Positions 35,341 through 46,740 of a stretch of DNA of 64,000 nt are shown piece by piece. Under the pieces are notes generated by a model, which was not told the origin of the DNA, did not search any database, and saw nothing but the letters and a program-made list of their open reading frames with translations. This stretch comes from Lanius collurio (Eukaryota > Chordata > Aves > Passeriformes > Laniidae). A program made the translations under genes and the position numbers. Position 1 is the stretch's first letter. The number at the start of each line of letters is the position of its first letter. The DNA is taken from assembly GCA_020086605.1 (NCBI GenBank), contig JACBWW010000008.1, positions 28,553,809 to 28,617,808 on the forward strand, written 5' to 3'.

Positions 35341-38300
35341 GCTGGGATGGAGATCCCACCGTGGCACACTGATGTGAGGTGCCCTCTGGAGCGCGGGTGT
35401 CCCTCTGAGGCTCAGGAACCCCCTGAGAAAGCACAACCCTCCCCGGTGCTCTTGGAGGTCAGTACCTCCTGCATTCACCAACCGTGCCTGCCCCCATCTC
35501 TGCAACCCGGAGGAGTAGAGGCAGGCACGTCCTGCCCGTGACTCAGTTTCCCTGGCCCCTAGGCGGGCTGTTTCTTTGGGGTTTATTATTGTGATGGTTT
35601 ATTTGATGGGGAACATGCAGGGTATAATCTGGCCGTGGGGTTTGTGTCCATGAGTTGAAGGAAAGGCTCATTCCTCTTCGCAGCTTGTGGTGCATTTGCC
35701 TCCCCCTTTTGCAGGACACATCCACCACCCAAGCTGCTTTCCCTTGGGAATGGTATTTGTTTGCCATTTTATTGTGGTCAAAATTTTCAAGAGGAAAAAA
35801 TTTGTTGAAAGTCTGCAACAGGAAACTGGTTAGTGAAGACCCACTGGGAAATCTTCTCTCTGGTAGCACCTGAGGCCAGGTCTGGTTTAGAGTTTCACCA
35901 TGTGATGCCATCAAGGCTGGCACTGCTGGAGCCCTGGGATGGACCCAGTGTTTCCCTCCCCAGTAGACAAGCTGCCTGTGCAGAGATAATGAACACAACT
36001 TTCAGGTGTGTGCAGCACCCACGCAGCTCTACTTCTGCTGAAAAAACAGAAGGCTCTGTAGGCTGGCAGGAGTGAGCAGGGTCACAGACTCCCTCTCCAA
36101 CTCTACAGTGACAAATTGATCCTTGCCCATATCCAGGCACATCTCTGAACCCCAAAGTAACAAAAAACTACCTGCTGCTGTCCCATCCTATCTCTTCAAC
36201 ACCACAAAAACACGCCCATGAGCTATCCCACTTCCTGTGTATCCATATGATAGTAAAGCAGTGTTTTCCTTCATCCCAGCTCTTCCACGCAACCCCACCG
36301 TATCAGACATTGGGAGAGGTGGAGACTGTGTGTGGGGTGAGCAGTGCCTGTACAGGCTTCTGGCTGCACTTTGAGTGTTGTTCTCAGTCCTGGTTGAGGC
36401 GTGGTGCCTACATTGCCTAAGGAATAGCCCAATGTGGCACATTGCTCGTGGTTGGGGCTACTGCCTCACCAGCCACATGTGGCCAGAGCCATCCTGCCTG
36501 CACTACAAGAGTTGGGGCTATGCCAAGGCTGGGGATGTCCCTCCTTGAGGCAGCTCATATGGCCTATCAGGTGCCTTGCAGGTGAATTCTGGTTCCACCA
36601 GCCTGCTCGGATCTGCTCTCAGCTAGCACCTCATATGGATCTTGGGAGCCTGGGGATGTAGGAGGGGCTGGTCCTGGGCAGAGAGATGTTTCCTCCATCC
36701 AGTTCTGAACTTTCCCCTTCCCACCTCTGGATCCTGCTCTCGTCTCTGCAGCCCGCATGAACTGAGGGATGCTGAGCATCTTCCAGGATCAGCCAGCTCC
36801 TCTGAAAGGAGTGGAGTTGGACAGGCTGCAGCATGCATTTGGCCCTGGGTCCTCCCCTGGGAGCAGACCCTGAGCTTTCCTCAATGCTTCATGGTGCTCG
36901 CAGTGCACTGGGAGCTGGGCTGCTTGGCGCCAGCGCTGGCTGGGAGCCACGTGCTGCTTTCTCTGTTGCTGCAGTGCTGGAGAGCTGAGTGGAGCTGAGG
37001 ATCCGGGGAATCCCCCAGCTCTGCAGGGCTGGGGCCACCCTTGGGGGTGGGAATCTGAGAGCAGAACTTGATTTGGAGGAGTCTCTGTGCAGGGGGTTGG
37101 AGCTGGCACTGCTGGGAGGAGGGATGCAGTGTGGATCTGGAGTATGTTGGGCCACCAGCTCTGAGCAGAGCTAGAGAGCTACAATGATGAGTGAAGAAGG
37201 ATCTGGGGTCTGCCGGATGGGCAGAGCCCTTGATGGGGCTGCATGCACCCTGGGGTCCTTGGGGCTGGACCTCCCTGGCACAGGGCAGCTCTGACATTGC
37301 AGCTCTTCCCCTGCTCCATCCTCAGGCTCAGATGAGGATCATGAGCTCCACACGCCTCCCAGCTCCTCCTTTCTGCCATGGTGAAATGTCATATTCAGGC
37401 TGTCTGCAGAATCCTGTCCAACAGCTGGTCTCGCTCTCAGCAGCCCAAAAGGACTGAATTTAGGGACCATAGCATCCCTTTCCTTCTCCTCTGAGCAGAG
37501 AGGACACATGAGCAGATGTCTGGGGGTTATATTACACTACCATGAACCCATGCAGGACAAGCTGAACTGGGTCATCAGAGCTGTGTGCTGCCCTCCCTCC
37601 CTCTTTGTAGCTTCTGACTCACTGCTGCTGTGTGCTCAAAGATGTCCTGAGCTCTTTTGCCAGGAGGAAGCAGTAACATCCATGAACTGGGCCCCCATGT
37701 GCTGGGCTTGGTGAAGGGATTGAGAGGTTTGGGCTCATGAGCTTGAGAGCTGGATCTGGGCCAGACTTGAAGTGAGATGTGTCATGCTGATGTGCAGGTG
37801 CCCTCTCATGATGATGTGCTGAGGGAAAGGGACGCTGGCCCTCAGCTGTGCTGGTTGAGTTAGCACTTGCTGGATTTCTGCCTGCATGATATCAGGGGAA
37901 CAGATGGATTGATGGAAGAGGACTATGGAGAGTGGGAATGAGTGCATCTGAAGTCTGTGGTGTCCTTGTATGTTTTCTGTGCAGAGGAGACTGCCACAAG
38001 GTATGTCTCCTCATGAGCAGGCCTGACTGATGGAGTGGAGCCTCTCCCAGTTCCCATTTCAGTGCTGCCTGTCTGAGGATGCTTCACAACCCTGCAGCCT
38101 GGGCAACAATGGGGCACATGCCTTCGAAGCCAACCCCAGTGACAGTCCCTGACATCCCAGAGACATGGGTGATCATTCCAGAGGTGCAGTTGGCTGCTGG
38201 ATGCAGGGCATCTTGGGGCAGTGGGGCTGTGCCCTTCAGCACCAGCCTATTTGCGTTGTGTGGGACTTGCCCTGTGAAGCCTCCTGCTCAGCGGCTTTGC

Positions 38301-40379
38301 TCTGGCTGGCTTGGCATGTGTCCAGGCTCTGGCTGACGTGCTGTGGGCATGGCCCCATCTGAAGTGCAGGCTTGTTGTGTGTTTACCCTGGCCAGCCTGA
38401 GGTGTACAGGAAACCAGAGAGCTCTGGTCCCTGGCTGTCACTTTATTTATTATGGTCACATCTTGGGCTGCCCACACTGTGAAATAAAGGTAACAAAAAC
38501 CCCAAGCGCTGCAGCGCAGTTCCAGCTCTGCTCTGCTCTGATTCACACTGCTGTCCTGGAGCTGGGAGCGGTTAGTGCTGTGCAAAGATCAACCCATCCG
38601 AGAGCAGGGTGAGTTTCCCCAGGTGTGTCCAACCACACTACGCCAGGAGAAATTCTAATGGATGTGCAGACCAATGTCACATCATAGTCATTACCTGAAT
38701 TAACACCTGGATGTCCCAGCCTGGTAACATCTTCCCTGGCTCTTCACTTGTGCTCTGCAAAACAGTAGTGAGCATTGCCCTACGTCTCCACAGCTGCTGC
38801 TCCAGGGATTTACATCCATCTCTGTCACCCTGAAAGGAGATGTGGGGAATGCTGCCCAGCTGCCACAGCAAAGTGCAGAGCCTGGGCTCACTCTTTGAGC
38901 CCCTGTCTTTTGTTATCCATGGCTAGCAGCTTCACACAGCCTGTTCCATCCCTGCCACCATGGCAGGTCCTCATCCTAGAGAGGACACCACAGCGGTGGC
39001 TGTGGTTACTTTAAGGGTGGAGTTGAAGGTTTGGTGGCAGCTGAAGACTGTGAATCCCTTTGTGTGGGGATGGGGACAGGTGCCTGTGTGGGGACTTGAG
39101 CCATCCTAGCTGCTCCCACCACTCTGCAGTGCAAGCATCCAGGAAGCACCATGTGAAGCACTGCCTGCTGAGAGACACGGGCAAACTCACAGCTGAAGAG
39201 AGAAGCAGAGAGAGGCGACTTATACACATGGCTATTTATAGGGACTGCCCTCCTGCCAGGACCTGATTGGCAGCAACAAGGGCTGGGCTGGCGTTTAGGC
39301 AACGCAGTCCAAAACCACCGGCCAGCAACCTGGGGACATGAAACAAAACCTCCCAGCCCTCAGAGGGCTCCTGGTCCCCACAGGGTCACATGGCTTGCTG
39401 GATTGCATTGCTATTAAAGGGAGAAAGTGCTAGTGAGCTGATAAACAGGGGAAAGTGAGCCAGATCCTGAAACCATGGGCAACTTGGCAGCTCTGCTCCT
39501 GGAATAGACAGCCGAGTGCTGGAGCCTGCTAAGTGGGAATAAACACTTGGTCTGAAATAACTGACACTGTGTTTTGAGTCACAGAGAGTTAAATCTATGA
39601 AGGGCAGAGAGAGATCTGCCTTTTAAGGAGGATTTTAAGAGCTTGATATTAGTTTTGTTGTATTTAGGCATCTTAAATTTCCACATTTTTCACCAAAATA
39701 AAGCCCAGGCAAACTTACACTGAAGGACCATGGCAATATTTGAGTCTGACTTTCTCAAGACATTAAGTTTATTGGATGAGATAGCAAGCAAAAACCAGCT
39801 AACCAACAAAAAACAACCCAGAGACGTGGAACATAAGAATTTATTTACAAAGGAAAAATGAGAATGTTCTGAAGGGTGGATTTCTCTCCTGGCTTGGGAC
39901 AGCATCTCCCTGGTGCCAGCCCTCAGCCTCTGGATGCTGCCCATGGAGCCACCTCCTTGGCACTGTGCAAGGAGACCCTGCCCATGGCTAAGGCTCAGCG
40001 GCTTCCCAAAACCTTCAGTGACAGTCTGCAGGGTGTCTTTTCTTTGTTCAGACCCAGGGATACACCAGTCATGTTCCTGCTCCTTAGCCTCGTGGCAGAG
40101 TAACTCTTCATCTCTCCAGCAAATCTCAGCAGAGCTGAGGTGCTGCTGTTCCTGCTGATGCAGCCATCTCTGGAATCTGCTGACATCTGTGAATCAGGGC
40201 AGGGTGGGGTCTCTTCTTCAGCACCTGCTCCTGGGGGCTGCTCTTGTTTTGTGGCTCACGTGGGATGGGAAAGGTCTTTATGCTGATACGAAAAGTCCCA
40301 TTACCCTTCACAAGTTCAGATTCATGCCTCTGGAACGTGGGTGATGCTGCAGCATGGAACACAGCTGGGAAATAGGGAT
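35341..40379. other. Non-coding, no gene recognised
   Basis: No exon chain, CR1 or CpG island seen. AATAAA hexamers on the plus strand (for example near 38483 and 39697) have no gene to attach to. Confidence 0.45.
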
Positions 40380-40720
40380 AAGATGGGGAGACTCAGAGCC
40401 CGGCGCTAAAATCCCTCCGCCTGTTGGATCCCCGGCTCCATCACGTAGTGGTTTTGCTGAAGGAGGAGGTTTACTTCGGGGACGGGCATGGGGCTGGCGT
40501 GCTCATATCCCGACGGGATGGGCAGCCCCACGCCGGGTCACGGCGTGCTGAGCTGGGGCTGGGGTGCGGCGGGGGGAGACGGAGCAGTCCCCGGCGGGGC
40601 CCGGGACGCCGGCATTCTCGCCGGCCGCGCTGCTCGGACTGCGGCCGCCCTCTCCCGGCTGACGAACAGGGCTGAGCTTCGCTTCCCGGGCAGCATCCGC
40701 CTCCTTCGGGCTGCTGCAGA
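40380..40720. promoter_or_regulatory. Orphan CpG-rich block
   Basis: CpG-dense island (GGCGTGCT, GCCGGCCGCGC, GCGGCCGCC) with no recognised gene on either side; a CR1 fragment follows 240 bp later. It could be the promoter of a non-coding RNA. Confidence 0.4.
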
Positions 40721-40955
40721 GCTGCTGCTCGCAACCCTCTGTCCCCGTTCCCCGCTCCACAGGAACCATTAGTACCCAGCAACTCCGAGCCGTCAAACTG
40801 GAGCGTCCCCGGGCGTTGTGTGACTCCACTTTTAGTGCTGAGAAAGTCACGGCAGGAGTGAGGACAAGCATCAGGCTTCCAGTGGCCAAACGCTGCTCCT
40901 TTCCCGTGACGACAAAGAGCGCTGGGATGCCTAGTGCCAGGGGTGCCGTAGAACT

Positions 40956-41265
40956 ACAGAATGGTTTGAGGTGGAAGGGACTTTTAAGATTACCTTATTG
41001 CAACCCCCCGAGTCCCAGGAAAGGTCACCTTTCACTAGGCCAGGGGGGTCAAAGCTCATCCAACCTGGCCTTGAACACTTCCAAGGGCAGGACATCCACA
41101 ACTTCTATGGGCAACCTGTGCCAGTGCCTAACCAGAGATTTCTTTGTAACATGTAATATAAATCTCTTGTAGTTTAAAATCATTCTCTCTTATCCTGTTA
41201 TTATCTGCCTTTGTGAAAATTTCCTTTTTATAAGCCAAGTTCCCTTTAAACAGTGATGTTGTGAT
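40956..41265 (-). mobile_element. CR1 LINE 3'-end fragment
   Basis: The plus strand shows the reverse complement of the conserved CR1 3' region: AGAATGGTTTGAGGTGGAAG, CATCCAACCTGGCCTTGAAC, GGCAACCTGTGCCAGTGCCT, then a decayed part. The left end is the element's 3' end; the right end is approximate. Confidence 0.9.
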
Positions 41266-41424
41266 GGCTTGTTCTGCAAAAAGTGATGACAGGTACATCT
41301 CTCCTCCGTGCTCCAGGTCTCCTGGTTCGCTGGTGATCAGGGGCCCAGCTGTGCTCAGGGATGCAGTGGAACCCTGAAACAGTCAGAACGTTGGGGACAT
41401 CTGTTAGGAGTTTTTTATTCTGAG

Positions 41425-41560
41425 GAAAAAAACAAACAAAACAACCCCAACCCCCAACTTCTGCCCCCCCCCAAAAAAACCCCAAAAACAAAAACAAAAA
41501 ACAAACAACCCCAACAAACAACAAAACAAAATAAAAGACAAATCCAAAACCCCCAATAAC
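41425..41560. repeat. A/C-rich low-complexity tract
   Basis: About 135 bp of almost only A and C, with runs such as CAAACAAAACAACCCC, lying 160 bp beyond a CR1 end. Confidence 0.8.
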
Positions 41561-43844
41561 AACTGCCTGAAAAGCCAAAATTTTGGAAGTAAAAAATCAG
41601 GAATACCATGGTGGAAAGGGCAGTGGTGCTGTGTGGACTGTGTCAAGTGTAATTCTTGTCCCAGGCAGAACAGAAACATGCTTGGGTTCAGGGACAGGCA
41701 GCCAGCATAGAGGATGTCTCTGAGACACAGATTTCCTGAGAAGGGCCATGTCATACCCCATCCCCATTCAAAACCTCACCAGGATTTTTAATTTTGCTGG
41801 TATATCCTACAAGGGTGTTCCTTCAGGTGACAGCTTTCCAATCTTTAGACAGGGATAAGCATCCAGTGGGACACCTGGGAGAGAAGGAACATAACAACCC
41901 AGGATGTGCCTCTATGGCACAGGGTCATGAGAAGATGGACCTTGAGGCTAGAGGCACCAGGAGAAAAGAGGACTTTCATATTTAACAGTAAGCATCTCTT
42001 GAGCAAGGTCTAAAAGGAGAACAGACTACACATACAAGAAAGGGAGCAACAGCTGCCCCTGAACCAGGGGGAGGTTTTGTGGGCTGGAGATTTATGTGAG
42101 ACACCAGGAAAGTCTGATGTTTCCCTGTGTGTCACTGGATTAATGCCTACTCCTCATGAGAAGTGGCATCTGTGGAGCAGTGGGTGCCACTTGCAGTAGC
42201 AGGAGCAGCATGGCAGGGGTGTATGCAGGGAGGAGGAGGGCAGTAGGTCAGATGAAGAAGACTGTGACAAGAAAAGAGGGATTTATGCAGTATGTCAAAA
42301 CCCTCTATCTCAAGTAAGCCCCTGGAATATAGCTCATTGCTGGAAGCTGGTCTGGGCCTCCTTCTTGGAATCAGGATGAGAGGGTGGCATGGGAGATGGG
42401 GGAAACACCCCTGCTTGGGGAATTTGTCTGTCCCTCACTGAGGGGCTGCGAGAGCCTCCCCGGTGCAGGGTATCTGCTGCAGCTGCCAGGGAGCGTCACT
42501 CAGGCGGGGGTCCCTGCAGACATCTCACAGCAGGGTGGCATTGTTGGTAAACCCATGGCTGTTCGGGGGTGTCCTACAGGCTGGGCGGTAGCCGAGCAGC
42601 ACAGCCTGGGTCTGTGGATGCAGTTGGTCGATTGGGAGGATCCTTGCAGCTCACCCAGGACAGCCGTGCGAGGGCAGCACAGACCGCCGAGAGCAGGAGC
42701 AGCAGCGGGAGCGGCAGCAGCAGGACCAGGAGCCGACCAGAGCCTGCACACCTGCTTGACAGCAATTCTCTGCACAGGTCTTTCAGGACCTTTCCTGGTG
42801 CTCCCCCCTCACCAGGACAATGCTCCCTCGGATTGAGTGGGGCTGCTGCAATTCCTGCTGCTGGCTCAGGAAATATTTTATCTCCTTTCCCTTTCGTGGA
42901 GGAGGCACAGTGACCGTCCTGATTGGGTCCACGTTGCTCAAGATGTGTGTCACCTGCCTCAGGCTATGTGAATCCTGCTCATTCGCTGGGGAAATCAGGT
43001 TGAAAATGGGAAAAGACATGAGAAAAGAAAGCCAGCTTTTTGGGAGCTGCATGGGGAGCCCTGATCACCCAGAATTTGCCCTGTGCACCAGAAGGCCACG
43101 TCTCTGCATGGCACTGGGTACAGCCACTGGAAGATTTTTCCACTTCCATGCTGGAAAAAACCTTGAGGGTGCTGGGATGGGGGATCTGCTCAGCCCAATG
43201 CCCCCTCAGAGCCCTGTGGAGGGAGGAGAGAATGCCAAGGGTAACAGAAGCCTCTCCAGTGCATCAGGAGACCAGTTTTGCTCCTACAAGGGATGGGGAA
43301 AGAGGCTGGGGCTGGGGAAGGTGACAGGGCAGAAGATGTGTGGTCTGTAAGCTGCAGAGGGAGCAGCAGGCTTTTGGGGTCAGCAGGCAGTCAGGAGGGT
43401 GAGAAGGTAAAGGTTTGTGCAGGATCCTGCAGCTAATCTGGCAGGTATTCCTCATTAGAGACACTGTTCATTAAAGACAGGAAAGCACAGGAGGTGTTCC
43501 AATGTTTCCCAGCTCCAGATGGTGTCTGGAGGACTTTTCTCCCAGGAAAAGATCCCTGCTGGTCACTGAAACAGGACTAACTGCATTTCTGGAAGGAGAG
43601 CCAGGACTGTGTGAGGATACCTCTCAGGGCCATCCCCCTGCTCAGCCCAGAGTGATCAGGTCCAACAGGCTGTGATGGAACTGGCTCTGCTCTCCACATT
43701 TGCCACAGAATACCAAACAAAGGCACTAAATTTGGGCTTTGGGTGACTTTATCCCTGACTCAGTTACCAGGAACCATTTGAGAAAGACCCATTCTCCCCA
43801 CTATAACAACAGGCAACAGCACCGGAGGGTTGTCCTATTCAGGA
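41561..43844. other. Non-coding, no gene recognised
   Basis: Only short unsupported open frames; a GC-rich patch at about 42580-42740. Confidence 0.45.
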
Positions 43845-44020
43845 ATGCAGATAAATTGTGGATGTTCCATCCCTGTGAAAGTTTTCAAGGCCAGATTTGG
43901 ACAGGATTTTGAGTAACCTGCTTTCATGGAAGATGTCTCTGCCCATGGTAGTGGGATTGAAACAAGGTGGTCTTTAAGATCCCTTCCAAATCAAACAATT
44001 CTATGATTCCATGATCCTTC
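43845..44020 (+). mobile_element. CR1 LINE 3' end with terminal repeats
   Basis: Reads AAGTTTTCAAGGCCAG-TTGGA, GGATTTTGAGTAACCTG, GATCCCTTCCAAATCAAACA and ends ATTCTATGATTCCATGATCC, the characteristic CR1 3' terminal octamer-type repeat. Sense orientation. Confidence 0.9.
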
Positions 44021-45845
44021 TGCCAAGTATGGAGGAGGTTGTTCCAGTTTTGGAGGAGCCAGCACACCAGGAGATCATTTACCCATCAGCCACAGATAAC
44101 CCTGGTACCTGCTTGGGTTATAAAATTGTGTGGAATTGCAGCAACTCCTCTCTGAATTTGACCTTCCTTCCTTTATGGTTTATGGAAATATTCCATCTCT
44201 TCAGAAAAAGGGCTTTTGGGAATATGAAGTATTTGAGAACATGGGTCTGCATGAGTCTAAAAACACCTGCAAAGCAAATACCAGCCCTTCACAGCACGCT
44301 GTGCAGATGGTGAATCACCATCTTCCCCACCGTGATGTGCCAGAGGTCATTACACAAAGATTTCTATCCCAGCTGTTGGACACAAGGATGAGGCTCAGGG
44401 ACGGGGCACAGGGTGTCTCTGAGAGCTGCCAGCTGCAGAAAACATCTGGGCTTCTAGAAAGCCAGGTGTGATGGTACGCGTAGCCTTTGGATGGCTGAGC
44501 TAGGAGTACAACAAAGGGCCCGTGTTTCCACTGGCATCTGGAAGGGGCTGCTGTGGGGTCCCATATCTTGATCCTCTTCCCCTTCTCTACTCCTTGACTT
44601 TTTTCAGCCCCCTGCTCCACTGAAGCATAAAGTAGCACCCCATCCTGCAAAGCTCTCCCCTGAGGGAGCCCAAGGCAGTGGAAAAATAGACATTTTCTAC
44701 TGGGTCTCTTCTTAAATCATAGCCTTGTCCATGCAAAAAGCTCCAAGGTGATTCACTTGCAGATATCCCTTCATGTGCAAGTGGTTGATCACCCCAAATA
44801 CCCCATGAAAAACAGACCCACCACTCTTCTCTCAGGCATCTCGCTGCCTGGCATAGCCTGATGATTTTGCTCATCCCTAAAGTTTGCCAGGCACTATTCA
44901 AAGGGCCTAAATGTGGGGAAAACAGCTCCTAATGAGCAGGTACTCTCAAAACTCTGGCTGAGGATCTGAGACTGGGGAATCCATGGCTTCCCCTGATCTC
45001 CCCTTCCAGGTGATTTGCAGATCACGATGACACCCAGGATAGTTTATTCTCAGCCATCTGATGCTTTCTCACTTAAACATACTCCTATGCTGAGGGAGTG
45101 TTCAGCAAAACACACTTCTGGAGGAGAGTCTCCTGAGACTGCAAGAGTCCATGGGATTTATCTCTGCAACTTATAAAAGTTTTACTGCAAATCTTCTGGC
45201 CCAAGCGAGCCAAGAGCTTGCTCCATAAATTACTACCAAGCTAGGGATTAGGAGCACTAAAACAGACATACTTCGCAGCTAAAAATAAGGCACGGCACAT
45301 GCTTGAAGATTTGTTCTGCCTGGAAGTTTTATTGCACCCAAACTGTATGAGATAATGTGCAAGAAAGAACCGCTTAGCGGATCCATCTGCTTTTGGACAC
45401 ATTCGCCTGCTCAATCGCTCTGGAACGAGGCAATGAATCTGTGAGAGATGGTGTTACCCAGTGCAGTAAAACTTTCTCCAGACAAAGAGAAAGGCTGCCC
45501 TGTCCCCTCCCAGCTCTGCTCGGGGGATGCTCTGGGGATGCTCTGCAGGCCAGGTGGTATTTGGGGTTGCTGACAAAGGAGTGAGCCCCACCAGTGCTGG
45601 TGCCAGGTGTTGCTCTTGCCTGGCTGGTTTAGCCCATGGATGTAAACAGGCTTTGAGAAAGTATTCCCCTTCTGCTATGGCTTGGCTGTATCTCCAGAAG
45701 TGCCCAACTTCTCCAGGCTGGGTGACTGAGTGTAGCCCTGTCAGCCTCCAACCAGCAGGCATACAAGCAAATACAGTGCAGAAGTTGTTAACATATGTAA
45801 AATTTGTAATGTAATGCAAAAATTGTAATGTCTGCAAAGTTGTTC
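44021..45845. other. Non-coding between two CR1 copies
   Basis: A 113-codon open frame at 44130-44471 has no recognised domain and no splice support. 45170-45450 is complex sequence with a MEF2 motif. Confidence 0.4.
45279..45288. promoter_or_regulatory. MEF2-type motif CTAAAAATAA
   Basis: Perfect match to the MEF2 consensus YTAWWWWTAR inside a complex, non-repetitive stretch (about 45170-45450). Binding is inferred from the motif only. Confidence 0.3.
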
Positions 45846-46740
45846 ACAGAATCACCGAGTGGCAGTTTCCAGGGACCTCCAGAGCTAAGCTTTGTTTAAG
45901 CAAGGTCCCCTAGAGCTGGTTGACAAGAACCACATCCAGGAGGCCTTTGAATATGTCCAAAGGTGGTAATCCACTGTCTCCTTTGTCCATCTGCTCCTGT
46001 GGCTGGTGACTTGGACAATAAAAGAGTGTGTCTTATGTTCCAGTTTGTGCCTGTTCCAGTTTGTACCCATTGCCTCTTGTCCTGTCACTGGGCAAGTCTC
46101 TCCCAGATTTCATCATAGGAGAGATGATCCAATCCCTTCATCATCTTGTGGCCCTTTTTTGGACTCTCTCCATTATATCTCTCTTGTACTGGGATCCCAG
46201 AACTGGACACAGGATTCCAGCTGTGTCACCACAGGATTCCACCTTCTCACCCCTGCAGCTCCCTTGACCTGCTGCCACTACTTTCTGTAATGCAACCCTG
46301 GATATGTCCTTTGCTGCAAGGGCACACTGCTGGCCAATATTCAGCTCGGTGTCCACCAGAATCTCCAGCTTATTCCATCTGAATGGCCCCCCAGCATCCA
46401 TCTGTGCATGGGGTTGTTCCTCCCCACATCCAGTACTTTGCACTTCTCCTTGCTGCATGTCATAAAGTTCCTTTTGGCCCCTGTCTCCAGCCTGCAAGGT
46501 CTCTCAGGATGGCAGAGTGATCCTCTGGCCCTCCAGCCACTCCTGCACCAGGACTGGAGGAGGGTGAATTCCTCCTGCACACTCCCAACCTGGACCAGGA
46601 ACACCTGTGAGGAGTGGGAGGGGATATTGTCCTGCAGCCAGCATGCAGCAGCGGTGAGGTTGGCTGAACCCCATGCACGTAAGGTATGGATTTGCATGAA
46701 CAGTGGATCCCTCAGAGATGAAGCCATGCTGGCTGGTTGC
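45846..46740 (-). mobile_element. CR1 LINE with remnant of ORF2 C-terminus
   Basis: The largest CR1 copy, about 0.9 kb. Minus-strand translation gives broken pieces of the reverse-transcriptase ORF C-terminus: EKCKVLDVGRNNPMHRWMLG (about 46440-46385), QQCALAAKDISR, and PVLGSQYKRDIMERVQKRAT (about 46205-46141). Frameshifts and stops show it is dead. The boundary at the 46.7-kb side is approximate. Confidence 0.88.

Noticed and set aside
44130..44471. 113-codon plus-strand frame after the CR1 copy
   Set aside because: No known domain, no promoter or splice evidence, and several other frames open over the same bases.
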